Shown: positions 29,793 to 38,748 of the stretch, piece by piece
Layout of the letters: each line of letters starts with the position of its first letter
Numbering within the stretch: the stretch's first letter is position 1
Source of the DNA: Pseudomonadota bacterium
Lineage (GTDB): Bacteria > Pseudomonadota > Gammaproteobacteria > Burkholderiales > Sulfuriferulaceae
DNA: 64,000 nt
Direction: 5' to 3'
NCBI GenBank assembly: GCA_021786845.1
Contig: JAJYMO010000049.1
Span: forward strand, 1 to 64,000
The notes under the pieces: generated by a model
What the model saw: only the letters and a program-made list of their open reading frames with translations
Database searches by the model: none
Told to the model about the DNA's origin: nothing
Made by a program: the position numbers and the translations under genes

Positions 29793-29862
29793 CCAGACTG
29801 AAAACTGGCGGGACAAATGTTGCAAAATTTGGGTTAAAATTTCACATCAGTTTTCATACTGG
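29793..29862 (-). promoter_or_regulatory. Inverted repeat in the dsrE-soxYZB leader
   Basis: CCAGACTGAAAACTG (29793-29807) and the reverse complement of CCAGTATGAAAACTG (29848-29862) match at 13 of 15 positions, 40 bp apart. If transcription starts near 29941, this falls inside the leader and could fold as a stem or bind a dimeric regulator. A second small inverted repeat, AACCA-TGC-TGGTT, lies at about 29884-29896. Confidence 0.5.
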
Positions 29863-29947
29863 TTCGAATACAAGCCAATGACCAACCATGCTGGTTGTAC
29901 ACGAATTTGGATGTATGCACTTCGATAAAATAACTATGCCACGGTAG

Positions 29948-29975
29948 TAAGACGGCACAGATGGAAGTTTATTCC
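29948..29975 (-). promoter_or_regulatory. ECF-type promoter toward dsrE-soxYZB
   Basis: The minus strand reads GGAATAA, 14 nt, CGTCTTA. Both boxes are identical to those of the divergent promoter in front of the sigma gene. The form (GGAA-type -35, CGTC-type -10, about 15-16-nt spacing) is that of ECF sigma factors and not sigma-70. The predicted start is near 29941. Confidence 0.65.
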
Positions 29976-30011
29976 AAATTTTTAACTTGCATCACGCCAA
30001 ATAAAATATAT

Positions 30012-30040
30012 GGAATAAGAATACAGCATGCCACGTCTTA
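30012..30040 (+). promoter_or_regulatory. ECF-type promoter toward the sigma/anti-sigma operon
   Basis: The plus strand reads GGAATAA, 15 nt, CGTCTTA, followed by about 43 nt to the ATG of the ECF sigma gene. This is the pattern expected for autoregulation. The two promoters are back to back, with 36 nt between the -35 boxes. Confidence 0.65.
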
Positions 30041-30083
30041 TTCTGTATGTGCGGTTTAAACCCTGTTAGGTGATACGTCAATC

Positions 30084-30644
30084 ATGACCATTTTTTCTCT
30101 GTTTTGCCGGGCGAACGCTTTTGATCAGCAGTTTGCGCAAATCCGTCCGAGGCTCTATCGAACGGCCTATTCATGGTGCCACAATGCAGCGATTGCGGAT
30201 GATTTGGTGCAAGAGGCGCTGACCAAGGGCATCAAGTCTATCGCACAACTGCATGACCCGGCACAATTCAACAGCTGGCTGTTCAGAATCATGACCAATT
30301 GCTGGCGCGACTATTTCCGGCAACACCGGGAAATGGATGATGTGGATGACATGGACGATTGCCTGTGCGTCAACGACATCACACCGGAAGACGAACATGC
30401 TCAATCGCAAATCATCTACCGCGTGCGTGAAGCCGTGATGAAACTGCCAATGGGGCAACGTCAAGTGGTCACGCTGGTCGACCTGGAAGAATTTTCTTAT
30501 GCCGAAGTGGCAGCGATACTGGCGATACCCGTGGGTACAGTGATGAGCCGCCTGTGCCGCGCACGCCAGTCGTTACAAATTTTACTTAAAGCACATGCGC
30601 CGCAAATGGCTGCAAAAAACAACCTCTTGAGGAGGGTCAAGTAA
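30084..30644 (+). CDS. ECF-family RNA polymerase sigma factor
   Basis: A 186-residue sigma-70 family protein with only regions 2 and 4. Region 2 shows RLYRTAYSWCHNAAIADDLVQEAL and the WLFRIMTNCWRDYFR helix that contacts the -10 element. An acidic linker (DDVDDMDDCL) follows, then region 4 with LPMGQRQVVTLVDLEEFSYAEVAAIL and GTVMSRLCRAR. The stop overlaps the next start as TAATG, so it is translated with its anti-sigma factor. It diverges from the dsrE-soxYZB operon and shares matched promoter elements with it. Confidence 0.94.
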   Translation: MTIFSLFCRANAFDQQFAQIRPRLYRTAYSWCHNAAIADDLVQEALTKGIKSIAQLHDPAQFNSWLFRIMTNCWRDYFRQHREMDDVDDMDDCLCVNDITPEDEHAQSQIIYRVREAVMKLPMGQRQVVTLVDLEEFSYAEVAAILAIPVGTVMSRLCRARQSLQILLKAHAPQMAAKNNLLRRVK

Positions 30645-31378
30645 TGGAAAATAAAAATGTTTCAGACGAACTGCTCAATGCTTTTCTCGACAATGAATTG
30701 GCAGAGACTGACCGCAGCAAGCTTTTTCAAGCCTTTGAACAGGATGAAACGCTGAAAACACGGGCATGTGAATTGCACAATTTGAAAGAATTAATGCAGC
30801 ATGCTTATCCGGTAGGCCCGGCGGAGGAGCCTCGTCCGGTGAAACACCGACACATTTGGCGCCGCATGTATTTACAGGGCCTTGCCGCGTCGTTGATGCT
30901 GTTGCTGTTTGGTGGATCATCAGGATGGATACTTTCAGCCGACGCCTCAGCAAAATCTTACCCCAAAGTCACGCACCTGATTAACACCATACAAAACGAC
31001 AACTTTGCGGAAGAACCCGACAAAATCATTGTTCAAGTCAGCAATTCCAATCCGGTCAGGTTGAAAGCAGCGCTTGATGAATCAGAAAACCTGCTCGAAA
31101 CATATCGAGTCACCAAACGACCACTTCAAATGGAGATTATCGCCAATGGCGGGGGACTGGATTTATTGCGCGCAGGCGTTTCTCCGTACGAAAAACGTCT
31201 GGCGACCATGCGGGCGAAATACCAGAATTTGCATTTCTACGCGTGCAATCTGACGATCAATTCCCTGAAAAAGAATGGTGTGAAAGTACGGCTTTTGCCT
31301 GGTACCGGAATTGCCACCTCGGCATTTGACGAAATCAATAATCGTGTACGTCAAGGCTGGGACTATGTACGCGTTTAA
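30644..31378 (+). CDS. Membrane anti-sigma factor with periplasmic DsrE-like domain
   Basis: A 244-residue protein in three parts. Residues 1-60 look like an anti-sigma domain (DELLNAFLDNELAETDRSKLFQAFEQD), without a full HxxxCxxC zinc motif. Residues 76-98 form one membrane helix (LQGLAASLMLLLFGGSSGWIL). Residues 105-244 are a DsrE-like domain: KIIVQVSNSNPVRLKAAL, LQMEIIANGGGLDLL, then NLHFYACNLTI with Cys201, and FDEINNRVRQGWDYVRV. Cys201 aligns with the single cysteine of the two neighbouring periplasmic DsrE-like proteins. It likely holds the sigma factor at the membrane until the outer domain senses a sulfur species; this is inference. GAGGAGGG precedes the start. Confidence 0.85.
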   Translation: MENKNVSDELLNAFLDNELAETDRSKLFQAFEQDETLKTRACELHNLKELMQHAYPVGPAEEPRPVKHRHIWRRMYLQGLAASLMLLLFGGSSGWILSADASAKSYPKVTHLINTIQNDNFAEEPDKIIVQVSNSNPVRLKAALDESENLLETYRVTKRPLQMEIIANGGGLDLLRAGVSPYEKRLATMRAKYQNLHFYACNLTINSLKKNGVKVRLLPGTGIATSAFDEINNRVRQGWDYVRV

Positions 31379-31553
31379 TCTGTTTATGTGTTGACAGCGA
31401 CCCTGAGCGGGTAAGGCAACGGGGCCAGATCGTTCTGATGAGCATCGCTCAAAACGGTTTGTTTGCGATGAGATTAATTGACTAAGGGAGGTACTTTAAA
31501 GGAAATTAAACGCATTACTGATATAAAAAATTTAAAAAATTACTGGAGGTTTC

Positions 31554-32987
31554 ATGAAAAAAATAACTGCGATGAAGCTTGCGCTAGGTATGGGCGTAGG
31601 CTTGGGTTTGTGTGTGTGTCAACCGGCCAACGCTGCCAACTGGTTTAATATCCAAACCATTTCTTTACCTGAATGGGGTTCGGGACAATTCATCGGTTTT
31701 CTTCAACCACTTTATACAGATATTGCGGCCAGTCCGGTGGTCGTGAGTGGCTATCCCCATGCCCCGGCAAATGGTCAAACCGCCCACTTTAACCAGGTGG
31801 CGCCCACTTTTGATTCCAGCTCACAACTCTATATGCAACGTGCGCGGTTTTTTATACGCGGCAGCATCGGCGGCAACTCCGATATCTCTTATTATGTGGG
31901 TGCAGAAGCGGGTCAAAACGGCTATGACTACTCCTTTGGCCGGTATGCGCCCAGAATCATCGATGCGAACATGGTGTTCAGCCATTACATCCCGGGTGTA
32001 CGTTTGGAAATCGGTAACATCCGCGCGCCTGGGCCTGAGGGTGCAATGGAAGGTTTTATGGATTTTAATTTCCTCGATGCGTTTGGCTCAGGCTTGCAAC
32101 AGCTGATGCAACCGACATTCTATAACAATGGAATGAGATATAGCCAGGCCCCCGGAGGCGGGGGTCCGAATGGCGGCTACACAGTACCCGGTGGTGATGT
32201 GTCCGGCAACAATGGCTTCCGTTATCCCGGCATTCAGGCAGAAGACTGGTTTATGGTTGCACCAAAAGTTGAAGTGGCCTACGGTGCGATGCTGGCGGAT
32301 TATGGCCGGTTGCTGGATTCTGGCACTTCAAATGGACCCATTGTTGCGGGACGACTTCAGGCCTCTTATTTGCTCGGCAGTGAGCAGGGCCGTTTTTTCC
32401 GCAACGACCTGACAGGCTTCATTTGGGCACAAGCCGCGCATCCTGAAATAGGCGTGATGCCCGGACAACTCAGCCCATCTTCCAGCAACATGACCCGGGA
32501 TGGCTTTGGTATGACCTACCGCAAAGGCTATATGGAACGCGGTGGCCTTGACGTGAAAGCGGAATACTTCGAAGGCAGCGGAAACATTGCAGCGCCAGCG
32601 GTATTCAATCAAGCGCCCGGGATGGCGGCAGCACCTCAGTTGTATGACGAAGTCGTGTATGCGGGCAGCAACAATACGGCCAATGGTTATGATGTGTCAG
32701 CCGGGTATTTCTTGACCAAGCGCATCGAAGCAGTCCTGCGTTATGATTACTATGATCGTTTGCCCAACAATGCCGCAGCAGAACGCATGTTTAAAGACAC
32801 TTCATTAGCGCTCGAATACCATGTCACACCGTTGACCAGGGTGGTGGTGGATTATATTGACCGCTCCATTACCATTCCCAACCCCGGTGCAGTGGGTCCG
32901 GCAGGAAGTTTGGCCTTGACGCAGGCCTCGGCGATTGTCAACTCCATCGGTAATCAAATGGACGTTTGGGCGGTGTATGCGTTTTAA
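31554..32987 (+). CDS. Outer-membrane porin (OprP/OprO-like beta barrel)
   Basis: A 477-residue outer-membrane protein with a Sec signal peptide ending PANA. Alternating aromatic/polar strands fit a beta barrel, for example QLYMQRARFFIRGSIGG, SDISYYVGAEAG and VRLEIGNIRAPGPEG. The last strand ends in the aromatic WAVYAF, the usual C-terminal signal for barrel insertion. The RARFxxxG and EIGN patterns resemble phosphate-selective porins O/P, but the substrate is unknown. It lies 175 bp after the anti-sigma gene, with GGAGG before the ATG. I do not find the paired ECF boxes in front of it, so coregulation is unproven. A strong terminator follows. Confidence 0.82.
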   Translation: MKKITAMKLALGMGVGLGLCVCQPANAANWFNIQTISLPEWGSGQFIGFLQPLYTDIAASPVVVSGYPHAPANGQTAHFNQVAPTFDSSSQLYMQRARFFIRGSIGGNSDISYYVGAEAGQNGYDYSFGRYAPRIIDANMVFSHYIPGVRLEIGNIRAPGPEGAMEGFMDFNFLDAFGSGLQQLMQPTFYNNGMRYSQAPGGGGPNGGYTVPGGDVSGNNGFRYPGIQAEDWFMVAPKVEVAYGAMLADYGRLLDSGTSNGPIVAGRLQASYLLGSEQGRFFRNDLTGFIWAQAAHPEIGVMPGQLSPSSSNMTRDGFGMTYRKGYMERGGLDVKAEYFEGSGNIAAPAVFNQAPGMAAAPQLYDEVVYAGSNNTANGYDVSAGYFLTKRIEAVLRYDYYDRLPNNAAAERMFKDTSLALEYHVTPLTRVVVDYIDRSITIPNPGAVGPAGSLALTQASAIVNSIGNQMDVWAVYAF

Positions 32988-33033
32988 TTGGATGTATGTT
33001 TGACGGTCAGTATCGAACAGTACTGATGATGAT

Positions 33034-33067
33034 GGCGGGAGAGTCGAAAGGCTGTCCCGCCTTTTTT
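33034..33067 (+). terminator. Intrinsic terminator after the porin gene
   Basis: GGCGGGA and TCCCGCC form a 7-bp GC-rich stem with a 14-nt loop, followed directly by TTTTTT. This is a classic rho-independent terminator 47 nt past the porin stop. Confidence 0.9.
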
Positions 33068-33095
33068 ATGCGATACAACGGTACAGGAAGCCAGT

Positions 33096-34244
33096 TTAAT
33101 GTAAATGAGGAACCGCCGCGTCACCGTCCGGCAATTCCGGGTGTTGTAATTCGCCTTCGGCATTCGGAAAAAGCGGGGTGCCGCAGTCATCGCAATATTC
33201 CAGCGGCAAGCTGTTGCTGAGCACGGTGACCTTTCCCAAACCAACCAGTTCCTGTTCAATTTGTGTCAGGATATCCGTGTCTTCCTGCTCATTGTCAACC
33301 AGAGGCCACACCACACCGTGCAGGATATTCTGTTTGTTGAGCAGGGAAAAACCGATACGGTATTCCTCCAGAGTTTGATCGTAGCAAGGTGCCACGACCG
33401 CACGCAGTTCGGCAGGCGAAATCGCCAGTGTTTCACACAGATAACTGATGGCAGCACGCAATGAAAAAGGGCGTGCTTCCTGTTCCAGTTTGCGCCAGGC
33501 GCTAAAAAATGCATTCGGTAACAATGGACTGACATGGCAACCGGGCAAGAGTTGACTGAACCATGTGCGTGTATGGAGTTCCCACGCCTGCAAGACTTCA
33601 TTGGCGGTGATGTCGGTTTGTTGCCAGCGAAAAATGGGGGCGCCTTTATTGACCAATACGGCAGCAAAGATGTAACGCACATCGGCAACATATTCACCGG
33701 CCTGGGCCAGCGTGTTGACATCGACTTGCAGGTCATCCTCCGTTTGTGCCGCAGCGGCCAATTGTTGCAACAACGCACGTGTTTCAATAAATCCTCGTGG
33801 CAATTGATCCGGGCTGTACATCACATCACACAATGCCAACTTCACATCACTGGCTAAAATCTGCTGGCGCAGATGCCCGCGTAATTCACCCAGACGCTGT
33901 GATTTAATGCGTCCGCTGGGAATGGTGTAACGCGACCAGGCCAAAATCGGCACTACCAGCAATACGGCATTGTGATCTTTGGATTCGGTGAGTGTTTCGG
34001 CATGACTTTCTATCATCAGCGCAAGCACATCACAGGCAGCGGGGTTATCAACCCACAGCGCATCCAGCGCCTGTTCCAGTGTTTCATTCATCTTCTTCTG
34101 GAACAGTCCGGTGATAAGCGTCACTGCCTGCGGTTGCCATGTATCGCGCTCAATTTGGCTGCCCGACTCAGTGATCGCAGTCGCCAAACGTACCAGTCTC
34201 GCGGCTTCCCTGCTTAATTTTATTGTGCCCGCAGCTTGTTTCAT
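33096..34244 (-). CDS. DUF2863 family protein
   Basis: A conserved protein of about 382 residues, typical of Betaproteobacteria and of unknown function. The opening KLSREAARLVRLATAITESGSQIE and the SQRLGELRGHLRQQIL region match my memory of the family. Near the C-terminus a YCDDCGTPLFPN motif could bind metal. There is no signal peptide or membrane segment, so it is likely cytoplasmic. Three ATGs run in tandem; I prefer the third (34244), which is 6 nt from the AAGGG ribosome-binding site. It follows secA on the same strand. Confidence 0.82.
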   Translation of the reverse strand: MKQAAGTIKLSREAARLVRLATAITESGSQIERDTWQPQAVTLITGLFQKKMNETLEQALDALWVDNPAACDVLALMIESHAETLTESKDHNAVLLVVPILAWSRYTIPSGRIKSQRLGELRGHLRQQILASDVKLALCDVMYSPDQLPRGFIETRALLQQLAAAAQTEDDLQVDVNTLAQAGEYVADVRYIFAAVLVNKGAPIFRWQQTDITANEVLQAWELHTRTWFSQLLPGCHVSPLLPNAFFSAWRKLEQEARPFSLRAAISYLCETLAISPAELRAVVAPCYDQTLEEYRIGFSLLNKQNILHGVVWPLVDNEQEDTDILTQIEQELVGLGKVTVLSNSLPLEYCDDCGTPLFPNAEGELQHPELPDGDAAVPHLH

Positions 34245-34353
34245 CATCATCCCTTACTGATTTGCACACCGGGTGTTCTCACCTTGCATGCAGTAGTCGC
34301 TGGTAGGTGTATTACGCTTGGCTTGGCACAGGCAGGGATAAAGCGAAACAGGC

Positions 34354-37080
34354 TCAATCCAGCTTTCCATGACAGTGTTTGTATTTCTTCCCCGATTGAC
34401 ATGGACAAGGTTCATTTCGTCCCGGTGTGGGTGCTGCAATAGCATTGGAGACAGGGGCTGACACAGACACGGCGCTGACAGCAAGATTTTCATTCAGTGC
34501 GCTTGCGTAGTCGGCATGCTGAAACTGGACATTACTCAGCGCCTCAGGTTCATCCGGTATGTCGGCATCGTGTTCCGAATGTAATTCTACCGTCATCAAG
34601 GTTTGTGTCACTTCCTGACGAATGACATCCAGCATACCCGTAAACAACTCAAAGGCTTCGCGTTTGTATTCCTGTTTTGGGTTTTGCTGTGCATAGCCTC
34701 GCAAATGGATTCCTTGACGCAGGTGATCCAGCGCTGACAGGTGTTCGCGCCAATGGGTGTCAATATTTTGCAACAAAATAGCACGTTCAAAATGGTGCAA
34801 TGATTCCGCATTGCTGGCGCTAAAACGTGCTGAAGCCTGTTCATCTGCGCTGGCGATGATTTTGGCATGCAAACCCGCCTGATCAAGCTTGCTGTCCTGA
34901 TCTAACCACTGCTGAACCGGTAAAGGCAAATGATATTCCAGATCCAGCGCGCGCTCCAGGCCCGACACATCCCAATCCTCTTCCATACTGCCCTGCGCGA
35001 TATGTGCAGCAATCAGCTCATGCAGCACATCCGCACGCATGACAGTAATGGTTTCTGTGACATCCTGACTGTCAAGCAACTCATTGCGCTGCTGGTAAAT
35101 CACTTTGCGTTGCTCATTTGAAACATCATCATATTCGAGCAATTGTTTGCGCATATCGAAATTGCGTGCCTCAACTTTGCGTTGCGCATTTTCAATGGCT
35201 CTCGTTACCCAACTGTGCTCAATCGGTTCGCCTTCAGGCATTTTGAGCTTGTCCATGATGGCACCCACGCGGTCTGCCGCAAAGATACGCAACAAAGAAT
35301 CTTCCAGCGACAAATAAAACCGGCTTGAACCAGGATCACCTTGCCGACCGGAGCGCCCACGTAACTGATTATCAACACGCCGCGATTCGTGACGCTCGGT
35401 ACCGATAATGTGTAGCCCCCCTGCTGCCAGCACCGCATCGTGCTGGATTTGCCAGGATTTTTTTAGCTCATCGATTTGTAATTGTTTGCTTTCCTCTGAG
35501 GCGTCAGGCTGGTTACGGATGATCTCTATCATCCGCTCAATGCTACCGCCCAGCACAATATCGGTACCACGACCTGCCATGTTGGTGGCAATGGTGATGG
35601 CACTGGTTTTTCCCGCTTGCGCAATAATCTCTGCTTCGCGTTCATGCTGCTTGGCATTTAGCACCTCGTGCGGCAACTTGGCCTGATGCAACATACCAGA
35701 CAGATATTCATTGTTTTCAATGGATGTTGTACCCACCAAAACAGGTTGTCCACGCCGATAACAGTCGCTGATATCATTTAAAACAGCTTGATATTTTTCG
35801 CGCGCGCTGCGAAACACCTGATCCATTTTATCGATGCGAATCATGGGCCGGTGTGTGGGGATCACCACCGTCTCCAGACTATAAATCTGCTGGAATTCGT
35901 AAGCTTCAGTGTCCGCCGTACCGGTCATGCCGGACAGTTTTCCGTACATGCGAAAAAAATTCTGGAAAGTAATCGTTGCCAGCGTTTGATTCTCTTTTTG
36001 AATACTGACGTTTTCTTTGGCCTCTACCGCTTGATGCAAGCCCTCAGACCAGCGCCGGCCGGACATTAAGCGGCCAGTAAACTCATCCACAATCACCACT
36101 TCATTGTTTTGCACCACATAATGCTGGTCGCGGTGGTACAGTGCATGAGCCCGCAATGCTGAGTGCACATGATGCATCAGCACAATATTGGACGGTTCAT
36201 ACAGGCTTGACCCCTCAGCCAGCAAGCCGGCCTCGCTTAATAACTGTTCTGCGCGTTCATGCCCCTGCTCAGACAACGTGACACTGTGTGCTTTTTCATC
36301 TACCCAGTAATCGCCATCGGTGTCTTCAGTGGTCTGACGTTTTAAATGAGGAATGATTGTATTCATCTGTTGATAGAGCTCGGTGCTGCTTTCAGCCTGC
36401 CCGGAAATAATAAGCGGTGTGCGGGCTTCATCAATAAGGATGGAATCCACTTCATCCACAATGGCGAAATTCAGCGTGCGCTGAACTGTCTCTTCGCGCT
36501 GATACACCATGTTATCGCGCAAATAATCAAAACCAAATTCATTGTTGGTGCCGTAAGTGATGTCTGCGGCGTAGGCGGCCTGTTTTTCTTCCTGCGAAAT
36601 TTGCGCCATGTTCACGCCGACCCGCAAACCCAGAAAATGATGCAAGCGCCCCATGGCTGCGGCATCCCGACTGGCGAGATAATCGTTGACAGTCACCACA
36701 TGCACGCCCTTGCCTGATAAGGCATTCAGGTAGGCGGGCAAACTGGCCATCAAGGTTTTACCCTCACCGGTACGCATTTCCGCTATGCGCCCATCGTGCA
36801 GCACCATGCCGCCGATCAATTGCACATCATAATGACGCTGCCCCAACACACGAAGACCTGCTTCACGAACGGTGGCAAAAGCTTCGGGCAATAGTTGATC
36901 CAGGGTTTCACCGCGCGCATACCGTAATTTGTATTCCCCGGTCTTGTCACGCAATTGCTCATCCGAGAGCGCCTGCATGGCAGGCTCCAGCGCATTGATG
37001 GCTTGCACTTTGGATCGATACTGCTTGATCAGCCGCTCATTGCGGCTGCCCAATATCTTTTTTAACAATGATGAAATCAT
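34354..37080 (-). CDS. secA: Preprotein translocase ATPase SecA
   Basis: The motor ATPase that pushes unfolded proteins through SecYEG. It has 908 residues from ATG 37080 ([22 protein letters not shown]); the tracked start adds 19 unlikely residues. Walker A is MRTGEGKT, Walker [14 protein letters not shown], with NMAGRGTDI and [13 protein letters not shown] in the second helicase domain. The C-terminal zinc motif [14 protein letters not shown] binds SecB and lipids. It diverges from the dciA-like gene, with 77 bp between the two start codons. Confidence 0.97.
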   Translation of the reverse strand: MISSLLKKILGSRNERLIKQYRSKVQAINALEPAMQALSDEQLRDKTGEYKLRYARGETLDQLLPEAFATVREAGLRVLGQRHYDVQLIGGMVLHDGRIAEMRTGEGKTLMASLPAYLNALSGKGVHVVTVNDYLASRDAAAMGRLHHFLGLRVGVNMAQISQEEKQAAYAADITYGTNNEFGFDYLRDNMVYQREETVQRTLNFAIVDEVDSILIDEARTPLIISGQAESSTELYQQMNTIIPHLKRQTTEDTDGDYWVDEKAHSVTLSEQGHERAEQLLSEAGLLAEGSSLYEPSNIVLMHHVHSALRAHALYHRDQHYVVQNNEVVIVDEFTGRLMSGRRWSEGLHQAVEAKENVSIQKENQTLATITFQNFFRMYGKLSGMTGTADTEAYEFQQIYSLETVVIPTHRPMIRIDKMDQVFRSAREKYQAVLNDISDCYRRGQPVLVGTTSIENNEYLSGMLHQAKLPHEVLNAKQHEREAEIIAQAGKTSAITIATNMAGRGTDIVLGGSIERMIEIIRNQPDASEESKQLQIDELKKSWQIQHDAVLAAGGLHIIGTERHESRRVDNQLRGRSGRQGDPGSSRFYLSLEDSLLRIFAADRVGAIMDKLKMPEGEPIEHSWVTRAIENAQRKVEARNFDMRKQLLEYDDVSNEQRKVIYQQRNELLDSQDVTETITVMRADVLHELIAAHIAQGSMEEDWDVSGLERALDLEYHLPLPVQQWLDQDSKLDQAGLHAKIIASADEQASARFSASNAESLHHFERAILLQNIDTHWREHLSALDHLRQGIHLRGYAQQNPKQEYKREAFELFTGMLDVIRQEVTQTLMTVELHSEHDADIPDEPEALSNVQFQHADYASALNENLAVSAVSVSAPVSNAIAAPTPGRNEPCPCQSGKKYKHCHGKLD

Positions 37081-37157
37081 GAGGTTCGGCCAATTGGCAT
37101 ATGTTGCAACATAACGCGGTATGTTACCATATTCCACCCTTGCTTCCGTAGCCTTTG

Positions 37158-37610
37158 ATGAGAAAGTTTACTTCCGGCGCCCAGCAGTTAGCGCGATTTT
37201 TAGATATCGACGACGGCCTGAATACGCTGTTGTGTCGGGTAACGGCCATACAGCGTATTGAACGAATTTGGCAAGGCATTGTGCCCGCGCCCTTGCTGTC
37301 CGGCACACACTTGGGGCAAGTCAGGGCAGGTGTACTGCATGCTTATTGTTCAAATGCTGCCACAGCGGGGAAATTGCGTCAATTGGCACCCAAACTGGTT
37401 CAGGCACTGGCTGTCGAACACATTTGCGTTGAATTGATCATTAAAGTACGCATCGTTTCCGGCGTTGTGCGTCCGCCACCGGCTGTGCAGCGCAGTTTGT
37501 CGACGACAGCATTAAAAGAATTAACGGGACTGCACGCAGATTTGCCGGAAGGCACGCTGAAACACGCGCTGGAGGACTTGCTCAAGCATGCTGCCAAACC
37601 AGCACATTAA
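37158..37610 (+). CDS. DciA/DUF721-family protein
   Basis: A 150-residue protein whose N-terminal half resembles the DUF721/DciA domain, the ancestral loader of replicative helicase Dna[51 protein letters not shown] follows the family pattern WxxxVpxxla..a.p..l..G.L.V.v.s..wa..L..L. The position between lpxC and secA is the usual one for this gene in Betaproteobacteria. I use ATG 37158; the tracked first codon is a TTG. The C-terminal half is less conserved. Confidence 0.78.
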   Translation: MRKFTSGAQQLARFLDIDDGLNTLLCRVTAIQRIERIWQGIVPAPLLSGTHLGQVRAGVLHAYCSNAATAGKLRQLAPKLVQALAVEHICVELIIKVRIVSGVVRPPPAVQRSLSTTALKELTGLHADLPEGTLKHALEDLLKHAAKPAH

Positions 37611-37673
37611 CCCGGGAACGATCGGGGGACAGCACGCAGGGCCGGATTCGCACTTCACACCCTTCGCGATACC

Positions 37674-38588
37674 TCAGGCGAGCGCACACTGCAACCGCCT
37701 CACGCCCTCCGGTGCGCTGGCTTCGTCAGCAAACTCCACATATTCCCACGCACTTTGGTCGTGCAGCAAGGTGCGCAGCAAGCGATTATTCAAAGCATGT
37801 CCTGACTTGTGCGCAGAGAATGCGCCGATAATTGGGTGACCAATCAGATACAAATCACCGATGGCATCGAGCACTTTGTGTTTGACGAACTCATCGGTAT
37901 AACGTAAACCGTCACCATTTAAAACACGAAATTCATCCATGACGATGGCATTATCGAGGCTACCGCCCAAAGCCAGACCATTGGCACGCAACCATTCCAC
38001 TTCCTGCATAAAGCCAAAAGTACGTGCGCGACTGATTTCTTTGACATAAGAAGTGTGGGCAAAATCCAGGCTAATCGCCTGACTGGATTTATCAAACACA
38101 GGGTGACGAAAATCAATGGTAAAATCAACCTTGAAGCCTTCATAAGGTTCGAATTTTACCCGTTTATCACCTTCGACCACTTCAACGGGGTGTTTGATAC
38201 GAATAAATTTGCGGGCCACATTTTGTTCAACGATACCCGCTGATTGCAATAAAAAAACAAAGGACGAGGCCGATCCATCCATAATCGGCACTTCCGGACC
38301 ATCCAGATCAACCCAGACATTGTCCACCGCAAGACCCGCCAATGCCGACATGAGGTGTTCTACCGTGGCCACACTGACCGAACCGTTCATCAGTGTTGAG
38401 CACAGACGGGTGTCCCCCACCTGCTCCGGATTCACTGCAATGTCAACCACCTGCGGCAAATCCATGCGACGAAAAACCACCCCCGTGTTGGGGGCTGCAG
38501 GACGCAGCGTCATACCGACCTTTGCACCGGTATGCAAACCAACACCTGTGGTATGAATGCTGTTTTTTAACGTGCGTTGCCGTATCAT
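37674..38588 (-). CDS. lpxC: UDP-3-O-acyl-N-acetylglucosamine deacetylase LpxC
   Basis: The zinc enzyme for the committed step of lipid A synthesis. It has 304 residues from ATG 38588 ([21 protein letters not shown]). The zinc-binding HLMSALAGL region (residues around VEHLMSAL) and the later [18 protein letters not shown] and SGHALNN motifs are present. It is the last gene of the dcw cluster, separated from ftsZ by a 160-bp spacer that contains a 14-bp palindrome. Confidence 0.97.
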   Translation of the reverse strand: MIRQRTLKNSIHTTGVGLHTGAKVGMTLRPAAPNTGVVFRRMDLPQVVDIAVNPEQVGDTRLCSTLMNGSVSVATVEHLMSALAGLAVDNVWVDLDGPEVPIMDGSASSFVFLLQSAGIVEQNVARKFIRIKHPVEVVEGDKRVKFEPYEGFKVDFTIDFRHPVFDKSSQAISLDFAHTSYVKEISRARTFGFMQEVEWLRANGLALGGSLDNAIVMDEFRVLNGDGLRYTDEFVKHKVLDAIGDLYLIGHPIIGAFSAHKSGHALNNRLLRTLLHDQSAWEYVEFADEASAPEGVRRLQCALA

Positions 38589-38619
38589 TTTAATACCCAT
38601 TTTTGCGACGCGTAGAACT

Positions 38620-38633
38620 GTGCGTCGACGCAC
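38620..38633. promoter_or_regulatory. 14-bp palindrome between ftsZ and lpxC
   Basis: GTGCGTCGACGCAC is a perfect palindrome 32 bp upstream of the lpxC start, in the only sizeable gap inside the ftsZ-lpxC part of the cluster. It could be an operator for lpxC or chance; no partner protein can be named. Confidence 0.35.
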
Positions 38634-38748
38634 CACCCACGACACCCGAAATAGTGCCGTCTGTTGTGATTATAACGCGAAAACGGTTGATTCGTTGATG
38701 CGTGCAGTTTATCTCCAATGTTGTGCAACCCAAGGGTTAAGTCGATAC

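Noticed and set aside
31379-31553. Third ECF promoter before the porin
   Set aside because: No GGAATAA/CGTCTTA pair is visible; the closest GGAAATT has no matching -10 box.
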